A stretch of 64,000 nucleotides of DNA from Roseburia_C sp031555935 (GCA_031555935.1 JAVBTX010000006.1:186001-250000); one strand, 5' to 3'. Shown: positions 16,941 to 26,915, counted from the first letter of the stretch. Notes: generated by a model from the letters alone, not told the origin. Numbers and translations: made by a program.

Positions 16941-17744
16941 ATGTTAAATATTATGAGAGCAGATTTATATCGTATTTTACGAGGAAAAGCATTGTATATA
17001 ACTGGAGCTATTTTCCTAATAATGATCGTCCTTTTATCAATGGGATATGCTGGGACAGTTGGGGTAAATGTTGAAGTAAACACCGAAGCTTCGAATCCGG
17101 CCGAAGCGCTTGCTACTGCTGCAAAACTGACGGGCAGTGAAGCACCTTTTTTCCTAATGGGAACGTCTGATAATGTTGTTTATTTTATGCTGGCGATAAT
17201 CTTTTGTATTGCGGGTTCAGACTTCAGTGCTGGTTGTATCAAAAACGTTTTGTCTCAGGGCGTTTCAAAGACAAAGCTATATCTGTCAAAAATGTTCTTA
17301 GCCTTTATATTTACAGCAATCGCCTTTTTGCTATATGTTTTTCTACCGATGCTAATCAATACGATACAAAATGGCTTTGGCAGTCCGGGAGAAGATTATT
17401 TACAAAATCTTTTGGCAGCCGTAGGTTTGCAGATGTTTTTAATGTTGGCAGTGACAGCAGTTGGTATCTTTTTGGTTTTTGCAACACAAAAAACAGGTGC
17501 AATTATCGGAGGCTATATTGCCTTCTGCATGGCACCGATGCTTCTTATTATGTTATTGTCCCTAATTAATTCATGGTTTGAAAAATTAGCTCAATACGAA
17601 CTAACGAGCAATATCAGGCTCTTGGCTAACATCTCAATGTTGTCATCTACGGATATCACACGAATTGTTTTGCTTGGCATCACTTATCTGGCAGTAAGCA
17701 TTGCTGCCGGGCTCTCACTGTTTCGAAAAAGTGAAATCAGATAA
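16941..17744 (+). CDS. ABC transporter permease (ABC-2 type)
   Basis: A 267-residue membrane subunit with about six hydrophobic segments: one near residues 14-37, a large loop, then segments around 75-95, 115-140, 160-185, 190-215 and 240-260. It begins with the family-typical MLNIMRADLYRILRGK. I start at this methionine because GGGAGGGG lies just upstream. It pairs with the ATPase. Function as a peptide or antibiotic exporter is inferred from the operon layout; the substrate cannot be read from the sequence. Confidence 0.88.
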   Translation: MLNIMRADLYRILRGKALYITGAIFLIMIVLLSMGYAGTVGVNVEVNTEASNPAEALATAAKLTGSEAPFFLMGTSDNVVYFMLAIIFCIAGSDFSAGCIKNVLSQGVSKTKLYLSKMFLAFIFTAIAFLLYVFLPMLINTIQNGFGSPGEDYLQNLLAAVGLQMFLMLAVTAVGIFLVFATQKTGAIIGGYIAFCMAPMLLIMLLSLINSWFEKLAQYELTSNIRLLANISMLSSTDITRIVLLGITYLAVSIAAGLSLFRKSEIR

Positions 17745-17768
17745 CATCTTAAAAAGGAGGAAGTGGCT

Positions 17769-18665
17769 ATGATTGTTCTTGTAGTTATTTTGACAGTGGC
17801 ATTCTGTGCCGCTGTCCTTGCTATCTACTTGCTAAAAAAAGATTTGAAAAATATTTCTAGGATGCTCGAGCAGAAGTATCATTTGCATACGAATACTCAT
17901 TTGGTTACGACAACTCAGGATAAAGATATTATAAAGCTGATTAGTCAGATAAATGAAACCTTTGATAAGCAGAAACATATCGAGCTGGAAGTTCAAAAAA
18001 CAAATCTGGAACTGAAACAAGCCATAACAAATATATCCCATGATCTTCGGACACCATTAACATCTGCGCTCGGATATATCCAATTGCTGCAATCCGGAAA
18101 AACGGACCAGGCCAAAAAAGCGGAATACCTTCCGATAATTGAAAAGAAACTAAAAAGACTATCGGTTCTGTTGGATGAACTATTTGAGTTTACCCGAATC
18201 GTCGAAGGGACCAATGAGCTTGTCATCGAAAAAATCAATCTTACCAATTTAGTCTGTGATATGATATCTGATTTTTATGCGGAATTTGCTGGCAAAGCAA
18301 TTGAACCAAAGCTGCAAATACCAGCCACACCTTTGTATGTATATGGCGATGAAAAAGCATTGCGGCGGGTCTTTCAAAACCTGACCCAGAATGCCCTAAA
18401 ACATGGAACAGAGGTTTTTCAACTTTCAATCCAGCCGGAAGAAGGCACAATCATGATTTCAAATAAAGTTGCAGTGCCAGAAAGTCTGGAAATAGACCGG
18501 ATTTTTGACCGATTCTACACCTCGGACAATTCAAGAACCGAGAAAAATACCGGTATTGGACTTGCCATAGCCAAGGAACTGATGGAGCAAATGGGTGGTG
18601 AGATTACAGCTGAGCTACATGATGATATGGTAGAATTTGCGGTAACGTTGAAAAACGAATACTAA
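17769..18665 (+). CDS. Sensor histidine kinase with one N-terminal membrane segment
   Basis: A 298-residue kinase. One membrane segment at about 1-22 is followed directly by a coiled linker, then the dimerisation/phospho-acceptor domain (His91 in NISHDLRTPLTSALGYIQLL) and a HATPase domain (NLTQNALKHG, IFDRFYTSDNSR, TGIGLAIAKELMEQMGG). There is no extracellular sensor domain, so it may sense within the membrane or through the ABC permease, as known for intramembrane-sensing kinases. The ATG is chosen over an earlier GTG because GGAGG is eight bases away. Partner of the response regulator at the start of the module. Confidence 0.92.
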   Translation: MIVLVVILTVAFCAAVLAIYLLKKDLKNISRMLEQKYHLHTNTHLVTTTQDKDIIKLISQINETFDKQKHIELEVQKTNLELKQAITNISHDLRTPLTSALGYIQLLQSGKTDQAKKAEYLPIIEKKLKRLSVLLDELFEFTRIVEGTNELVIEKINLTNLVCDMISDFYAEFAGKAIEPKLQIPATPLYVYGDEKALRRVFQNLTQNALKHGTEVFQLSIQPEEGTIMISNKVAVPESLEIDRIFDRFYTSDNSRTEKNTGIGLAIAKELMEQMGGEITAELHDDMVEFAVTLKNEY

Positions 18666-18833
18666 ATATTTCGGGTGGGTATCCTAATATAAAACTAGTG
18701 GCAGGTTTAAGAGAACGGTGGAAAATTGATGTGGAGAGACTGCGATAAAAGAAAAGATACCGCAATGAATTGCGAAACAGACGAAAATCATGTAAGATGT
18801 ATGAGTAAAATACAAATGAAGGATGTACGTATT

Positions 18834-20369
18834 ATGAAAAAAATACTAAAGCTCGTATTTAGTCGTCTGTTTTTTATATTTGTGGCGATTGCGATACAGT
18901 TTCTCTGGCTGTTTAACTTACTCTATACGTTTAGTCTGCAATTCAGTTATGTGAATGCGGTGATTACGGCATTGGCGGTCGTGATTGTGTTACGAATTGT
19001 CAGCCGACCTCTCAATCCGTCCTACAAATTAGCATGGACCTTTATTATCTTGTTGTTTCCAATCCTAGGACTGCTTATTTATGCCATCTTTGGCCGTTCC
19101 GAGCTAACCAAGCGAACGAGAGAAAAAATGAATCGGGTGCACGAAGAAGTGTTGCCGCTTTTGACCCAAAAAACAGAATATATGCAAGAACTGCGGGAAA
19201 TAGATATGAGTGTGGCGGTGCAGTCACAGTATCTCAGTCATTTTGCGCAGTTTCCGGTGTATAAAAATACCAATACCAAATATTTTCCATCCGGCGAGAG
19301 GATGTTTGCAAATATGCTGCGAGATTTAGAGGCGGCAGAGCATTTCATTTTCTTAGAATTTTTTATCATCGATGAAGGAGTAATGTTCGACCAACTCATA
19401 GAGGTGCTTGGGCGAAAGGCTGCACAAGGCGTCAATGTCCGGCTAATCTATGATGATATGGGATGCATAACGACACTGCCAGCTCATTTTTACCGGACCT
19501 TGCAGGCGAAGAAAATCCATTGCGCCGCCTTCAATCCCTTCCGGCCGATGATGTCAATTATTATGAACAATCGTGACCATCGTAAAATTATGGTGATCGA
19601 TGGAACAATCGCGTACACTGGCGGAATTAATATCGCGGATGAATATATCAATAAAATACAACGTTTTGGTTATTGGAAGGACACCGGCGTCCGCTTAGAA
19701 GGAGAGGCTGTCTGGAGCTTTACGGCAATGTTTTTGGAAATGTGGAACTACATTGTGCGTTCCTCAGAGGATTACCAGAAATTTATGCCGCATATCAACC
19801 AGAAAAAACCATTTGTCAGCGACGGCTTTGTCCAGCCATATGGCGACACGCCACTGGACCGGGAAAATACCGGTGAAAATATTTACTTAAATATTATCAA
19901 TAAAGCCCGGAAATATGTCTACATTTATACACCATATTTAATTGTCGACCAAGAAATGCTGACCGCACTTTGCAATGCGGCCAAGAGTGGGGTCGATGTA
20001 CGGATTGTTACACCAGGGATACCAGATAAGAAAATGGTATATTTACTAACCCAGGCTGACTATAAACGTTTCATCGAAAATGGTATTCGAATTTATCAAT
20101 ATACGCCGGGATTTTTACATGCCAAGTGTTTTGTCAGTGACGATACCATTGCCACCGTTGGCAGTATCAATCTGGATTACCGCAGTCTGTACCTGCATTT
20201 TGAATGTGGTGTATTTCTGTACCAGTCATCCGCAGTGATGGATGTAAAAAAAGATGTCTTAGAAACAATGGCGCAGTCTGAGGAAATTACTTTGGACTTC
20301 TGTAACCATCGGGCATGGATTGTACGAGTGATACAAAGTATCCTCAGACTGTTGGCACCATTACTGTAG
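18834..20369 (+). CDS. cls: Cardiolipin synthase (phospholipase D family)
   Basis: A 511-residue membrane enzyme that joins two phosphatidylglycerols into cardiolipin. Two N-terminal membrane segments (about 10-60) precede a PLDc_N region (SYKLAWTFIILLFPILGLLIYAIFGR). Two HKD motifs follow: HRKIMVIDGTIAYTGGIN and HAKCFVSDDTIATVGSINLD. I start at MKKILK (AAGGAT upstream); the open frame extends 36 codons further with non-protein-like sequence. The gene stands alone; 20 nt separate it from the convergent carboxypeptidase gene, with no clear terminator between. Confidence 0.95.
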   Translation: MKKILKLVFSRLFFIFVAIAIQFLWLFNLLYTFSLQFSYVNAVITALAVVIVLRIVSRPLNPSYKLAWTFIILLFPILGLLIYAIFGRSELTKRTREKMNRVHEEVLPLLTQKTEYMQELREIDMSVAVQSQYLSHFAQFPVYKNTNTKYFPSGERMFANMLRDLEAAEHFIFLEFFIIDEGVMFDQLIEVLGRKAAQGVNVRLIYDDMGCITTLPAHFYRTLQAKKIHCAAFNPFRPMMSIIMNNRDHRKIMVIDGTIAYTGGINIADEYINKIQRFGYWKDTGVRLEGEAVWSFTAMFLEMWNYIVRSSEDYQKFMPHINQKKPFVSDGFVQPYGDTPLDRENTGENIYLNIINKARKYVYIYTPYLIVDQEMLTALCNAAKSGVDVRIVTPGIPDKKMVYLLTQADYKRFIENGIRIYQYTPGFLHAKCFVSDDTIATVGSINLDYRSLYLHFECGVFLYQSSAVMDVKKDVLETMAQSEEITLDFCNHRAWIVRVIQSILRLLAPLL

Positions 20370-20389
20370 GGTGAATATATACATCTTTA

Positions 20390-21598
20390 TTAGCCAAAAT
20401 AACCAGAAATCACTTTGAAAAAGTAATCCCGAAAAGTAGCTTTTTCGACCGCATCGGAATAGAGGATAGCAACGGAACCAATCTCATTTCCATTTAACTT
20501 GTAGACCACTTTGCCGGCAACATCATTCTTTTCAATTGGGGCATTGGCACTCTCTGGAAGAACCATTTCCTTTTCAATTTGGGACATATCATCACCAGTT
20601 GTATTCAGATATGAAAATGAGCCATCATAATGTAAAGGGACCAATTCACTGACCCCGCCTTTCACGGCCATGTCATTTAAGGTATCCTTGTTTTCATCCT
20701 GATAGACTTGACAGCAGGAAAAACCATGAGTCAATAACGCGCTGGCATCAGCAAAACGGATTTTGTAATCAGGCGCTGCCATGATTACGGCAATTAATTC
20801 AATACCATCTTTTTCAGCGGTAGCCGAGACACAGTATTTGGCAAGGCTGGTAGAACCGGTTTTTAGACCGGTTGCATATTGATATTGTTTGATTAATTTA
20901 TTTGTATTAGCTAAGCCAAATTCGCTGGCACCGTTCTTGGTGTTGTGAATAATGTTTTCCATCCAGATTGTTGAATAGTTATGTATTTGCGGATATTTAA
21001 TGGTCAGCTCGCGGGACATTAGGGCAACGTCATAGGCACTAGTCATGTGACCATCAACATCTAAGCCACAGCAATTGACAAAATTGGTATCATTCATGCC
21101 AAGTCCTTTGGCGCGTGCATTCATTTGCTCGACAAAAGCGGCTTCGCTGCCGGAAATCAATTCGGACATTGCAACACACGCGTCGTTTGCACTGGCAACA
21201 GAAATGCACTTAATCATAGTCTCAACCGTTTGGGTTTCACCGGGTTCAAGGAATACCTGTGAGCCACCCATGCTAGCAGCATAGTCCGAGACGGTAACCG
21301 TATCCTCAAGCTGAATTTGCCCTTTATCCAAGGCATCAAAAATTAAAATCAAGGTCATGATTTTGGTGATGCTGGCAGGATGCAGACTGGTATGGGCATC
21401 CTTTTCATAAATAATAGTTCCGGTGGAGGCTTCCATCAGGACAACATGGGGGGCGGAGAGGTTTAAGGTGGCAGATAAGTCAGTGCTGCTGTTGGTGCTC
21501 TCAGCGTTGCTGGCGCTGGTATCTTCGGTGTAATTTATCATCGGCAACTGACCCAAAAGTAATGACAGGCTGATTAGAGCGGAAAGTAGAAGCTGCAT
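20390..21598 (-). CDS. D-alanyl-D-alanine carboxypeptidase (PBP5-like)
   Basis: A 402-residue exported enzyme that trims the terminal D-Ala from peptidoglycan stems. It has a signal peptide (about 1-25) and the penicilloyl-serine motifs in order: SITK (HPASITKIMTL), SAN (SVASANDACV) and KTG (LKTGSTSLAKYC). The C-terminal part (about 290-400) is the PBP5-type beta domain and ends in a hydrophobic-amphipathic helix for membrane attachment. GGAGG lies six bases before the ATG. A paralogue of different sequence lies at 24123-25376. Confidence 0.92.
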   Translation of the reverse strand: MQLLLSALISLSLLLGQLPMINYTEDTSASNAESTNSSTDLSATLNLSAPHVVLMEASTGTIIYEKDAHTSLHPASITKIMTLILIFDALDKGQIQLEDTVTVSDYAASMGGSQVFLEPGETQTVETMIKCISVASANDACVAMSELISGSEAAFVEQMNARAKGLGMNDTNFVNCCGLDVDGHMTSAYDVALMSRELTIKYPQIHNYSTIWMENIIHNTKNGASEFGLANTNKLIKQYQYATGLKTGSTSLAKYCVSATAEKDGIELIAVIMAAPDYKIRFADASALLTHGFSCCQVYQDENKDTLNDMAVKGGVSELVPLHYDGSFSYLNTTGDDMSQIEKEMVLPESANAPIEKNDVAGKVVYKLNGNEIGSVAILYSDAVEKATFRDYFFKVISGYFG

Positions 21599-21685
21599 AA
21601 TATACCTCCAAAAGGATTCTACTTTATTTTAAGTGGCATACTTGTATAATATGCATATTAATTGATAAAAAGAGAGGTTACATAG

Positions 21686-22555
21686 ATGAAGACTTTGGGA
21701 ATTTTGTTCCTCCTGCTCCTGATATATATGGTTTGGCAGTATCTGGAACTAAAGAAATTTAAAGTGACAAACTACAAAATAAAACGGCAGCCTCCCGCTG
21801 AGCCTGATGACGGAAAGTTGTCTCTTAGAATTGCTTTGGTTGCAGATTTTCATAGTCATGAGTATGGCCGGCAAAATGAACGTTTGATGGCCGAAATCAG
21901 ACGCCAGAAGCCGGACTTGATTCTCGTGCCCGGCGATATGATTGTCAGTGCACATGTTACGGATTATCCGAAATCACTGCGTTTTTTTGAGCAGCTCGTG
22001 CAAGTAGCACCAGTGTATTTTAGTAATGGCAATCATGAAAGTCGATTCGAGCAGTCTGATTCGGCATATGATGAAGCTTATGCGGACTATCGCAGGCAGG
22101 TTGAACAGTTGGGGGTTCATTTTTTGAATAACCAGACCATGCCATTTGGGGAGACAAGAATCGACCTTTGTGGGGTGGATATTCCCTTAGAATGTTATCA
22201 AAAAGGCCAGGTAACACCTTTGCCACCAAGATTTATGAAGCAAGCACTAGGTCAAAAGAACCCCGAGCGGTTTACCATTTTATTAGCTCATAATCCCGCG
22301 TATTGTGAAGACTATGCAGCTTGGGGGGCTGATTTGATCGTGGCTGGTCATACGCATGGTGGTTTAATTCGGATACCGGGGGTCGGGAGTCTGATTTCAC
22401 CTCAATTTGAGTGGTTTCCGAAGTATGATGCCGGATTATTTGAGTTGGGAAAAAGTACCGCAATTATAAGTAAGGGACTGGGAACTCATACCTTCCATAT
22501 CCGTATTTTTGACCGGGCAGAATTAGTGATGCTCCAACTGGAAACGGAACTTTAA
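21686..22555 (+). CDS. Membrane-anchored metallophosphoesterase (YkuE/YaeI-like)
   Basis: A 289-residue calcineurin-like phosphoesterase with one N-terminal membrane segment (about 2-17). Metal-binding motifs are present in order: DFHSHEYG, VPGDMI, GNHES, LLAHNP and GHTHGG. Relatives act on membrane lipids or UDP-diacylglucosamine-type substrates; the substrate here is unknown. It is divergent from the carboxypeptidase gene; a TATAAT box at 21645-21650 may serve it. GAGAGG precedes the ATG. Confidence 0.88.
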   Translation: MKTLGILFLLLLIYMVWQYLELKKFKVTNYKIKRQPPAEPDDGKLSLRIALVADFHSHEYGRQNERLMAEIRRQKPDLILVPGDMIVSAHVTDYPKSLRFFEQLVQVAPVYFSNGNHESRFEQSDSAYDEAYADYRRQVEQLGVHFLNNQTMPFGETRIDLCGVDIPLECYQKGQVTPLPPRFMKQALGQKNPERFTILLAHNPAYCEDYAAWGADLIVAGHTHGGLIRIPGVGSLISPQFEWFPKYDAGLFELGKSTAIISKGLGTHTFHIRIFDRAELVMLQLETEL

Positions 22556-22608
22556 CACTAAAGCTTGTGTTTGGGTTGATAAAAAACACTAAATCTTGTA
22601 AAAAAGCC

Positions 22609-22637
22609 TTGCTATTTTCAAAAACTACATGTAAAAT
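22609..22637 (+). promoter_or_regulatory. sigma-A promoter of scpAB
   Basis: TTGCTA (22609-22614), 17-nt spacer, TAAAAT (22632-22637), about 45 nt before scpA. Confidence 0.55.
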
Positions 22638-22682
22638 AATGGAGCAGTACAAAGCAATGGTAAGAAATGCATGAGGTATAAA

Positions 22683-23435
22683 ATGGATTTAAAGGTAAAA
22701 TTACAAGTGTTTGAGGGACCGCTCGATTTGCTCCTTCATCTATTGGACAAGAATAAAGTGAATATTTATGATATCCCAATAGTGGAGATAACCAAACAAT
22801 ATATGGATTATGTCCGCCAGATGGAGCGCAAGGATTTAAATGTCGTGAGCGAGTTTCTAGTAATGGCGGCTACCTTACTTGATATTAAGTCAAAGATGCT
22901 GTTGCCAAAGCAGGTGACGGAAGACGGTGAAGAAGCTGAGGACCCACGTGCAGAACTAGTGGCACAGTTGTTAGAATATAAGATGTATAAATGCATGGCC
23001 TATGAATTAAAAGACCGTCAGATGGATGCCGAGAAGGTCATGTACAAAATGCCAACGATTCCGAAGGAAGTTGCTGCCTACGAAGAGCCGGTTAACTTAG
23101 AGGAATTGATGGCCGATGTGACTTTAACGAAGCTGAATCATATATTTGAAAGTATTATGCGCAAGCAGGAAGAAAAAATTGACCCAGTTCGTTCGAAGTT
23201 TGGCAAGATTGAAAAAGAAGAAGTGTCGATGACCGAGAAAATGAATTATTTAGAGCAGTACGCCCTAAACCATCCGCATTTCAGCTTCCGCAGTCTGTTA
23301 GAAGCGCAGAGTAGTAAAATGGAAATTATCGTGACCTTTATGGCCATTTTAGAATTGATGAAAACTGGAAAAATCTTTATTTCTCAGGATAATATTTTTG
23401 ATGACATTAAAATCGAATCAAAAATTGCTGCCTAA
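22683..23435 (+). CDS. scpA: Segregation and condensation protein A
   Basis: A 250-residue kleisin that, with ScpB, bridges the SMC dimer in chromosome condensation. It opens with the family signature FEGPLDLLLHLLDKNKVNIYDIPI and has the C-terminal winged helix (EIIVTFMAILELMKTGKI). I prefer the ATG at 22683 (GAGGT five bases upstream) over the ATG four codons earlier; the choice changes little. scpB follows 22 nt downstream. Confidence 0.95.
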   Translation: MDLKVKLQVFEGPLDLLLHLLDKNKVNIYDIPIVEITKQYMDYVRQMERKDLNVVSEFLVMAATLLDIKSKMLLPKQVTEDGEEAEDPRAELVAQLLEYKMYKCMAYELKDRQMDAEKVMYKMPTIPKEVAAYEEPVNLEELMADVTLTKLNHIFESIMRKQEEKIDPVRSKFGKIEKEEVSMTEKMNYLEQYALNHPHFSFRSLLEAQSSKMEIIVTFMAILELMKTGKIFISQDNIFDDIKIESKIAA

Positions 23436-23457
23436 AAAGTGTGAAAGGTTATTTAGA

Positions 23458-24048
23458 ATGGAAAATATAAATTACGAAGCGGCTATTGAAGCAATCCTTT
23501 TTACAATGGGAGAGTCAGTAGAGCTAGATAAAATTGCTGCCGCTTTAGAATTAGATAAAAAAATTGCTAAAAAATATATTGAGAATCTGATTGAGCGATA
23601 TCAAAGCGAAGACCACGGGATACAGGTTATTGAATTGGAAAATGCATATCAGATGTGTACCAAAAACGAGATGTACGAATATCTGATTCGAATTGCCAAA
23701 CAGCCAAGAAAACGGGTATTAACCGATGTCTTAATGGAAACCTTGTCCATTATTGCCTATAAACAACCGATTACCAAAGCCGAAATCGAAAAAATCCGTG
23801 GCGTATCCTCCGACCATGCTGTTAGCAAGTTGGTGGAATATAGTCTGGTCAGCGAAATTGGTCGTTTGGATGCACCGGGAAGACCAATGCTATTTGGTAC
23901 GACAGAGGAATTTTTACGCAGCTTCGGAGTGCACTCGATTGAGGAATTACCAGTTTTAAATGAGGACCAGATTGCTGAATTTCAGCAACAGGCCGAAATG
24001 GAAGCAGAAGAGGAATTCGCAGAAGAAGAGTTGAATGTCCAAGTATAA
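23458..24048 (+). CDS. scpB: Segregation and condensation protein B
   Basis: A 196-residue partner of ScpA with two winged-helix domains. The family block DVLMETLSIIAYKQPITKAEIEKIRGVSSDHAVSKLVE and GRPMLFGTTEEFLRSFG are clear. I start at MENINYEAAIEAILF; the frame extends upstream into scpA but without a ribosome site. The C-terminus is acidic (EAEEEFAEEE), as common in ScpB. Confidence 0.95.
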   Translation: MENINYEAAIEAILFTMGESVELDKIAAALELDKKIAKKYIENLIERYQSEDHGIQVIELENAYQMCTKNEMYEYLIRIAKQPRKRVLTDVLMETLSIIAYKQPITKAEIEKIRGVSSDHAVSKLVEYSLVSEIGRLDAPGRPMLFGTTEEFLRSFGVHSIEELPVLNEDQIAEFQQQAEMEAEEEFAEEELNVQV

Positions 24049-24122
24049 TGATTCAATAGAATTATGTATTTTTTGGAAAACTCCTGAATAGGATAAAATA
24101 ATCCCAAGATTTCGGAGTGACT

Positions 24123-25376
24123 ATGAAAAATATCTGTTTGAAAGTGATAACCTTGATGTTGACCGTAGTATTAATGTTGGAAGTCATTTATCCACAATTA
24201 GTATTCGCTACAGAAAATAAAAATAGCAGTGAACCTGACAACCTATACGCCTTGTCAGCATGCTTAATGGATGCTGAAACGGGGCGTATTTTATTTGCCA
24301 AGGATGCGGATACCAAGCGGGCGAATGCCAGCACCACCAAGATTATGACGCTCATCATAACACTGGAAAATGGTAATCTGGATGACCTGGTTACCGTCTC
24401 CCAATATGCGGCCAGACAGCCCGATGTACAGTTAAATATTAATACCGACGAGACGTATGTCCTGCGCGACTTATGTTTTTCACTGATGTTAGAGTCACAT
24501 AACGATGCCGCGGTGGCGATTGCTGAGCATGTTGGCGGAAGTGTGGAAGGTTTTGCTGCGCTGATGAATAAAAAGGCGGCAGAACTGGGCTGTCAGAATA
24601 CATATTTTATTACCCCAAATGGTCTGGATGCCAAGGATGATAGTGGTGAGCATGGCACAACAGCAGCTGATTTAGCCAGAATCCTAAGCTACTGCATTCA
24701 GGATTCACCAAAGGCTGAAACCTTTTTGGAAATTACCAGAACCCCAAGTTATAGTTTTCATAATAAAGAAGTAAAAGATGGCGTGGTATCGGATGGCGGA
24801 AGAAGCTTTAGCTGTAACAATCACAATGCCTTTTTAAATATGATGGATGGTGCGTTGTCGGGCAAAACAGGTTTTACCGGTCAGGCGGGCTACTGTTATG
24901 TTGGTGCCTTAAAGCGGGAAAACCGTACCTTTGTCGTTGCATTGCTGGGATGTGGCTGGCCAAACAACAAGAGTTATAAATGGTCGGATACAAAAAAGTT
25001 AATGCAGTATGGACTGGATAATTATCAATATCAGACTCTGGATAGTATCCCATATGACAGTTCACTCGTAACTGAAATACCGGTTGAAAATGCCCAGACA
25101 CTTGGCCTTGGGGAGACTGCATTTTTACCGCTGACGGTGTGCGAACAGGAAAACACAAGCGGAATACTATTACAAAATGATGAAGAAATAGAGATTGTCT
25201 ATAATATCAAAAAAACACTACAGGCTCCAGTTGCGCCAGGCTATCAAGTGGGAAGTATCACCTATCGGATTGGTGATTACGAAATTTGCCAACTCAAGGT
25301 TCTGACTGCCGAAGGATGTGAAGAAATCAATTTCAACTGGTGTTTACAGAAAATATGTGAACAATTTTTCTTTTAA
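24123..25376 (+). CDS. D-alanyl-D-alanine carboxypeptidase (DacF-like)
   Basis: A 417-residue exported peptidoglycan carboxypeptidase. Signal peptide at about 1-31; catalytic motifs STTK (ANASTTKIMTL), SHN (LESHNDAAVAIAEH) and KTG (SGKTGFTGQAG). In many spore formers a DacF-type enzyme lies near scpAB or the spoIIA operon, which supports a link to sporulation wall synthesis, but no sporulation promoter was identified. ATG chosen because GGAG lies five bases upstream. Confidence 0.92.
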   Translation: MKNICLKVITLMLTVVLMLEVIYPQLVFATENKNSSEPDNLYALSACLMDAETGRILFAKDADTKRANASTTKIMTLIITLENGNLDDLVTVSQYAARQPDVQLNINTDETYVLRDLCFSLMLESHNDAAVAIAEHVGGSVEGFAALMNKKAAELGCQNTYFITPNGLDAKDDSGEHGTTAADLARILSYCIQDSPKAETFLEITRTPSYSFHNKEVKDGVVSDGGRSFSCNNHNAFLNMMDGALSGKTGFTGQAGYCYVGALKRENRTFVVALLGCGWPNNKSYKWSDTKKLMQYGLDNYQYQTLDSIPYDSSLVTEIPVENAQTLGLGETAFLPLTVCEQENTSGILLQNDEEIEIVYNIKKTLQAPVAPGYQVGSITYRIGDYEICQLKVLTAEGCEEINFNWCLQKICEQFFF

Positions 25377-25383
25377 ATTTCTA

Positions 25384-25412
25384 TTGAAAAACGAGGTTAA
25401 GTATAATACAAT
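25384..25412 (+). promoter_or_regulatory. Promoter of the decarboxylase operon
   Basis: TTGAAA (25384-25389), 17-nt spacer, TACAAT (25407-25412). An overlapping TATAAT (25402-25407) is badly spaced from this -35. Confidence 0.55.
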
Positions 25413-25465
25413 TACACTAGCGGAATTTTTTAATTTTTCTAAATATAGATGGAGGACTAAGAAAG

Positions 25466-26902
25466 ATGAGCAACAGAATGAATAACTTAGCGGAACAAAG
25501 AATCTGTAAGCTGTTAGATGAAAGCAGTTTTATGGAGATTGGTTCTTTGGTAACTGCAAGAAGTACAGAATTTAATCTGGCGCAGACCGACACACCTTCT
25601 GATGGTGTAATTACTGGTCATGGATTGATTGATGGAAATCTGGTATTTGTTTATAGCCAGGATGCATCTGTACTGAACGGCACAATTGGTGAAATGCATG
25701 CAAAGAAAATTGCAGCGGTTTATGACCGGGCAATGAAAATGGGCGCTCCAATCATTGGATTATTAGACTGCGCTGGTGTCCGTTTACAAGAATCCGTAGA
25801 TGCTTTGGAAGCATTAGGAATGATTTATGAAAAACAGGTCATGGCTTCTGGCGTAATCCCACAGATTAGTGCAGTATTTGGCACTTGTGGCGGTGGACTG
25901 GCAGTTGTGCCAGGATTAAGCGATTTTACGTTTATGGAGTCAGAAAAAGCAAAGATGTTTGTCAATGCGCCAAATGCAATTGAAGGAAATCGGATTGAAA
26001 AATGTGATTCCTCATCCGCCGCATTCCAGAGTGAAAATGCTGGTATCGTAGATAGCATTGGCAGCGAAGATGAAGTACTTGCTTCGATTCGTGAATTAGT
26101 ATGTCTATTGCCAAGTGATAACACCGAAGGCGGCTGCTATGATGAGTGCGCAGACGATTTAAATCGTGCTTGTGAGAATTTAGAGACCATGAAAGGTGAC
26201 CCGCGTTACATATTAAGCGAATTGTCAGATGGACATGCTTTCTTTGAAACAAAGGCTGACTTTGCCAAAAACATGGTAACTGGCTTTATCAAATTAAATG
26301 GTATGACCGTAGGTGCGGTAGCAAACTGTACCGAAACATACGATGAAGAAGGTAAAAAGAGCGAAGAATTTGAATCTGTGCTGACCGCCAAAGGTTGTGA
26401 GAAGGCATCTGAATTTATTTCATTCTGTGATTCTTTTGATATTCCAGTATTATCGATTACAAATATTACTGGCTTCAAAGCTAGTATGTGTTCAGAGAAG
26501 AATCTGGCTAGAGCAATGAGCCGGATGACATACGCATTTGCGAACGCAACCGTTCCAAAGGTAAATCTAATCGCTGGCAAAGCTTATGGCAGTGCCGCAG
26601 TGATGATGAATTCCAAATCAATTGGAGCTGACCTTGTCTATGCATGGCCAGATGCCAAAATGGGAACGATGGATGCCAAAATGGCCGCTGAGATTATGTA
26701 TCCAGCCGCTACTGGTGAAGAACTGGCACAGAAAGAAAAAGAATACGATGAATTACAGTCTAACATTGTAACCGCAGCTAGAAGAGGTTATGTTGACTTG
26801 ATTTTAGAGCCAGCAGATTCTAGAAAATATATGATTGCAGCATTTGAAATGTTATATACCAAGCGTATGGACACGCCATTCAAGAAACATGGTGCAAAAT
26901 AG
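25466..26902 (+). CDS. mmdA: Acyl-CoA carboxyltransferase subunit (methylmalonyl-CoA decarboxylase alpha-like)
   Basis: A 478-residue crotonase-fold carboxyltransferase (the 12S type) that would move CO2 from a carboxyacyl-CoA, such as methylmalonyl- or malonyl-CoA, onto biotin. The N-half has SDGVITGHGLIDGNLVFVYSQD and the oxyanion-forming GTCGGGLAVVPGLSDF. The C-half has GFKASMCSEKNLARAMSRMTYAFA and AGKAYGSAAVMMNSKSIGADLVYAWPDAKMGTMD. It is slightly shorter than the usual 510-520 residues. First gene of an operon with OadG-like, biotin-carrier, OadB-like and OadA-like genes. The actual acyl-CoA cannot be read from sequence. Confidence 0.85.
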   Translation: MSNRMNNLAEQRICKLLDESSFMEIGSLVTARSTEFNLAQTDTPSDGVITGHGLIDGNLVFVYSQDASVLNGTIGEMHAKKIAAVYDRAMKMGAPIIGLLDCAGVRLQESVDALEALGMIYEKQVMASGVIPQISAVFGTCGGGLAVVPGLSDFTFMESEKAKMFVNAPNAIEGNRIEKCDSSSAAFQSENAGIVDSIGSEDEVLASIRELVCLLPSDNTEGGCYDECADDLNRACENLETMKGDPRYILSELSDGHAFFETKADFAKNMVTGFIKLNGMTVGAVANCTETYDEEGKKSEEFESVLTAKGCEKASEFISFCDSFDIPVLSITNITGFKASMCSEKNLARAMSRMTYAFANATVPKVNLIAGKAYGSAAVMMNSKSIGADLVYAWPDAKMGTMDAKMAAEIMYPAATGEELAQKEKEYDELQSNIVTAARRGYVDLILEPADSRKYMIAAFEMLYTKRMDTPFKKHGAK

Positions 26903-26915
26903 AAAGGTGACGTTT

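Noticed and set aside
17204..17569. A 121-codon + strand frame inside the ABC permease gene
   Set aside because: It is a shifted frame of a membrane protein gene with clear start and family features.
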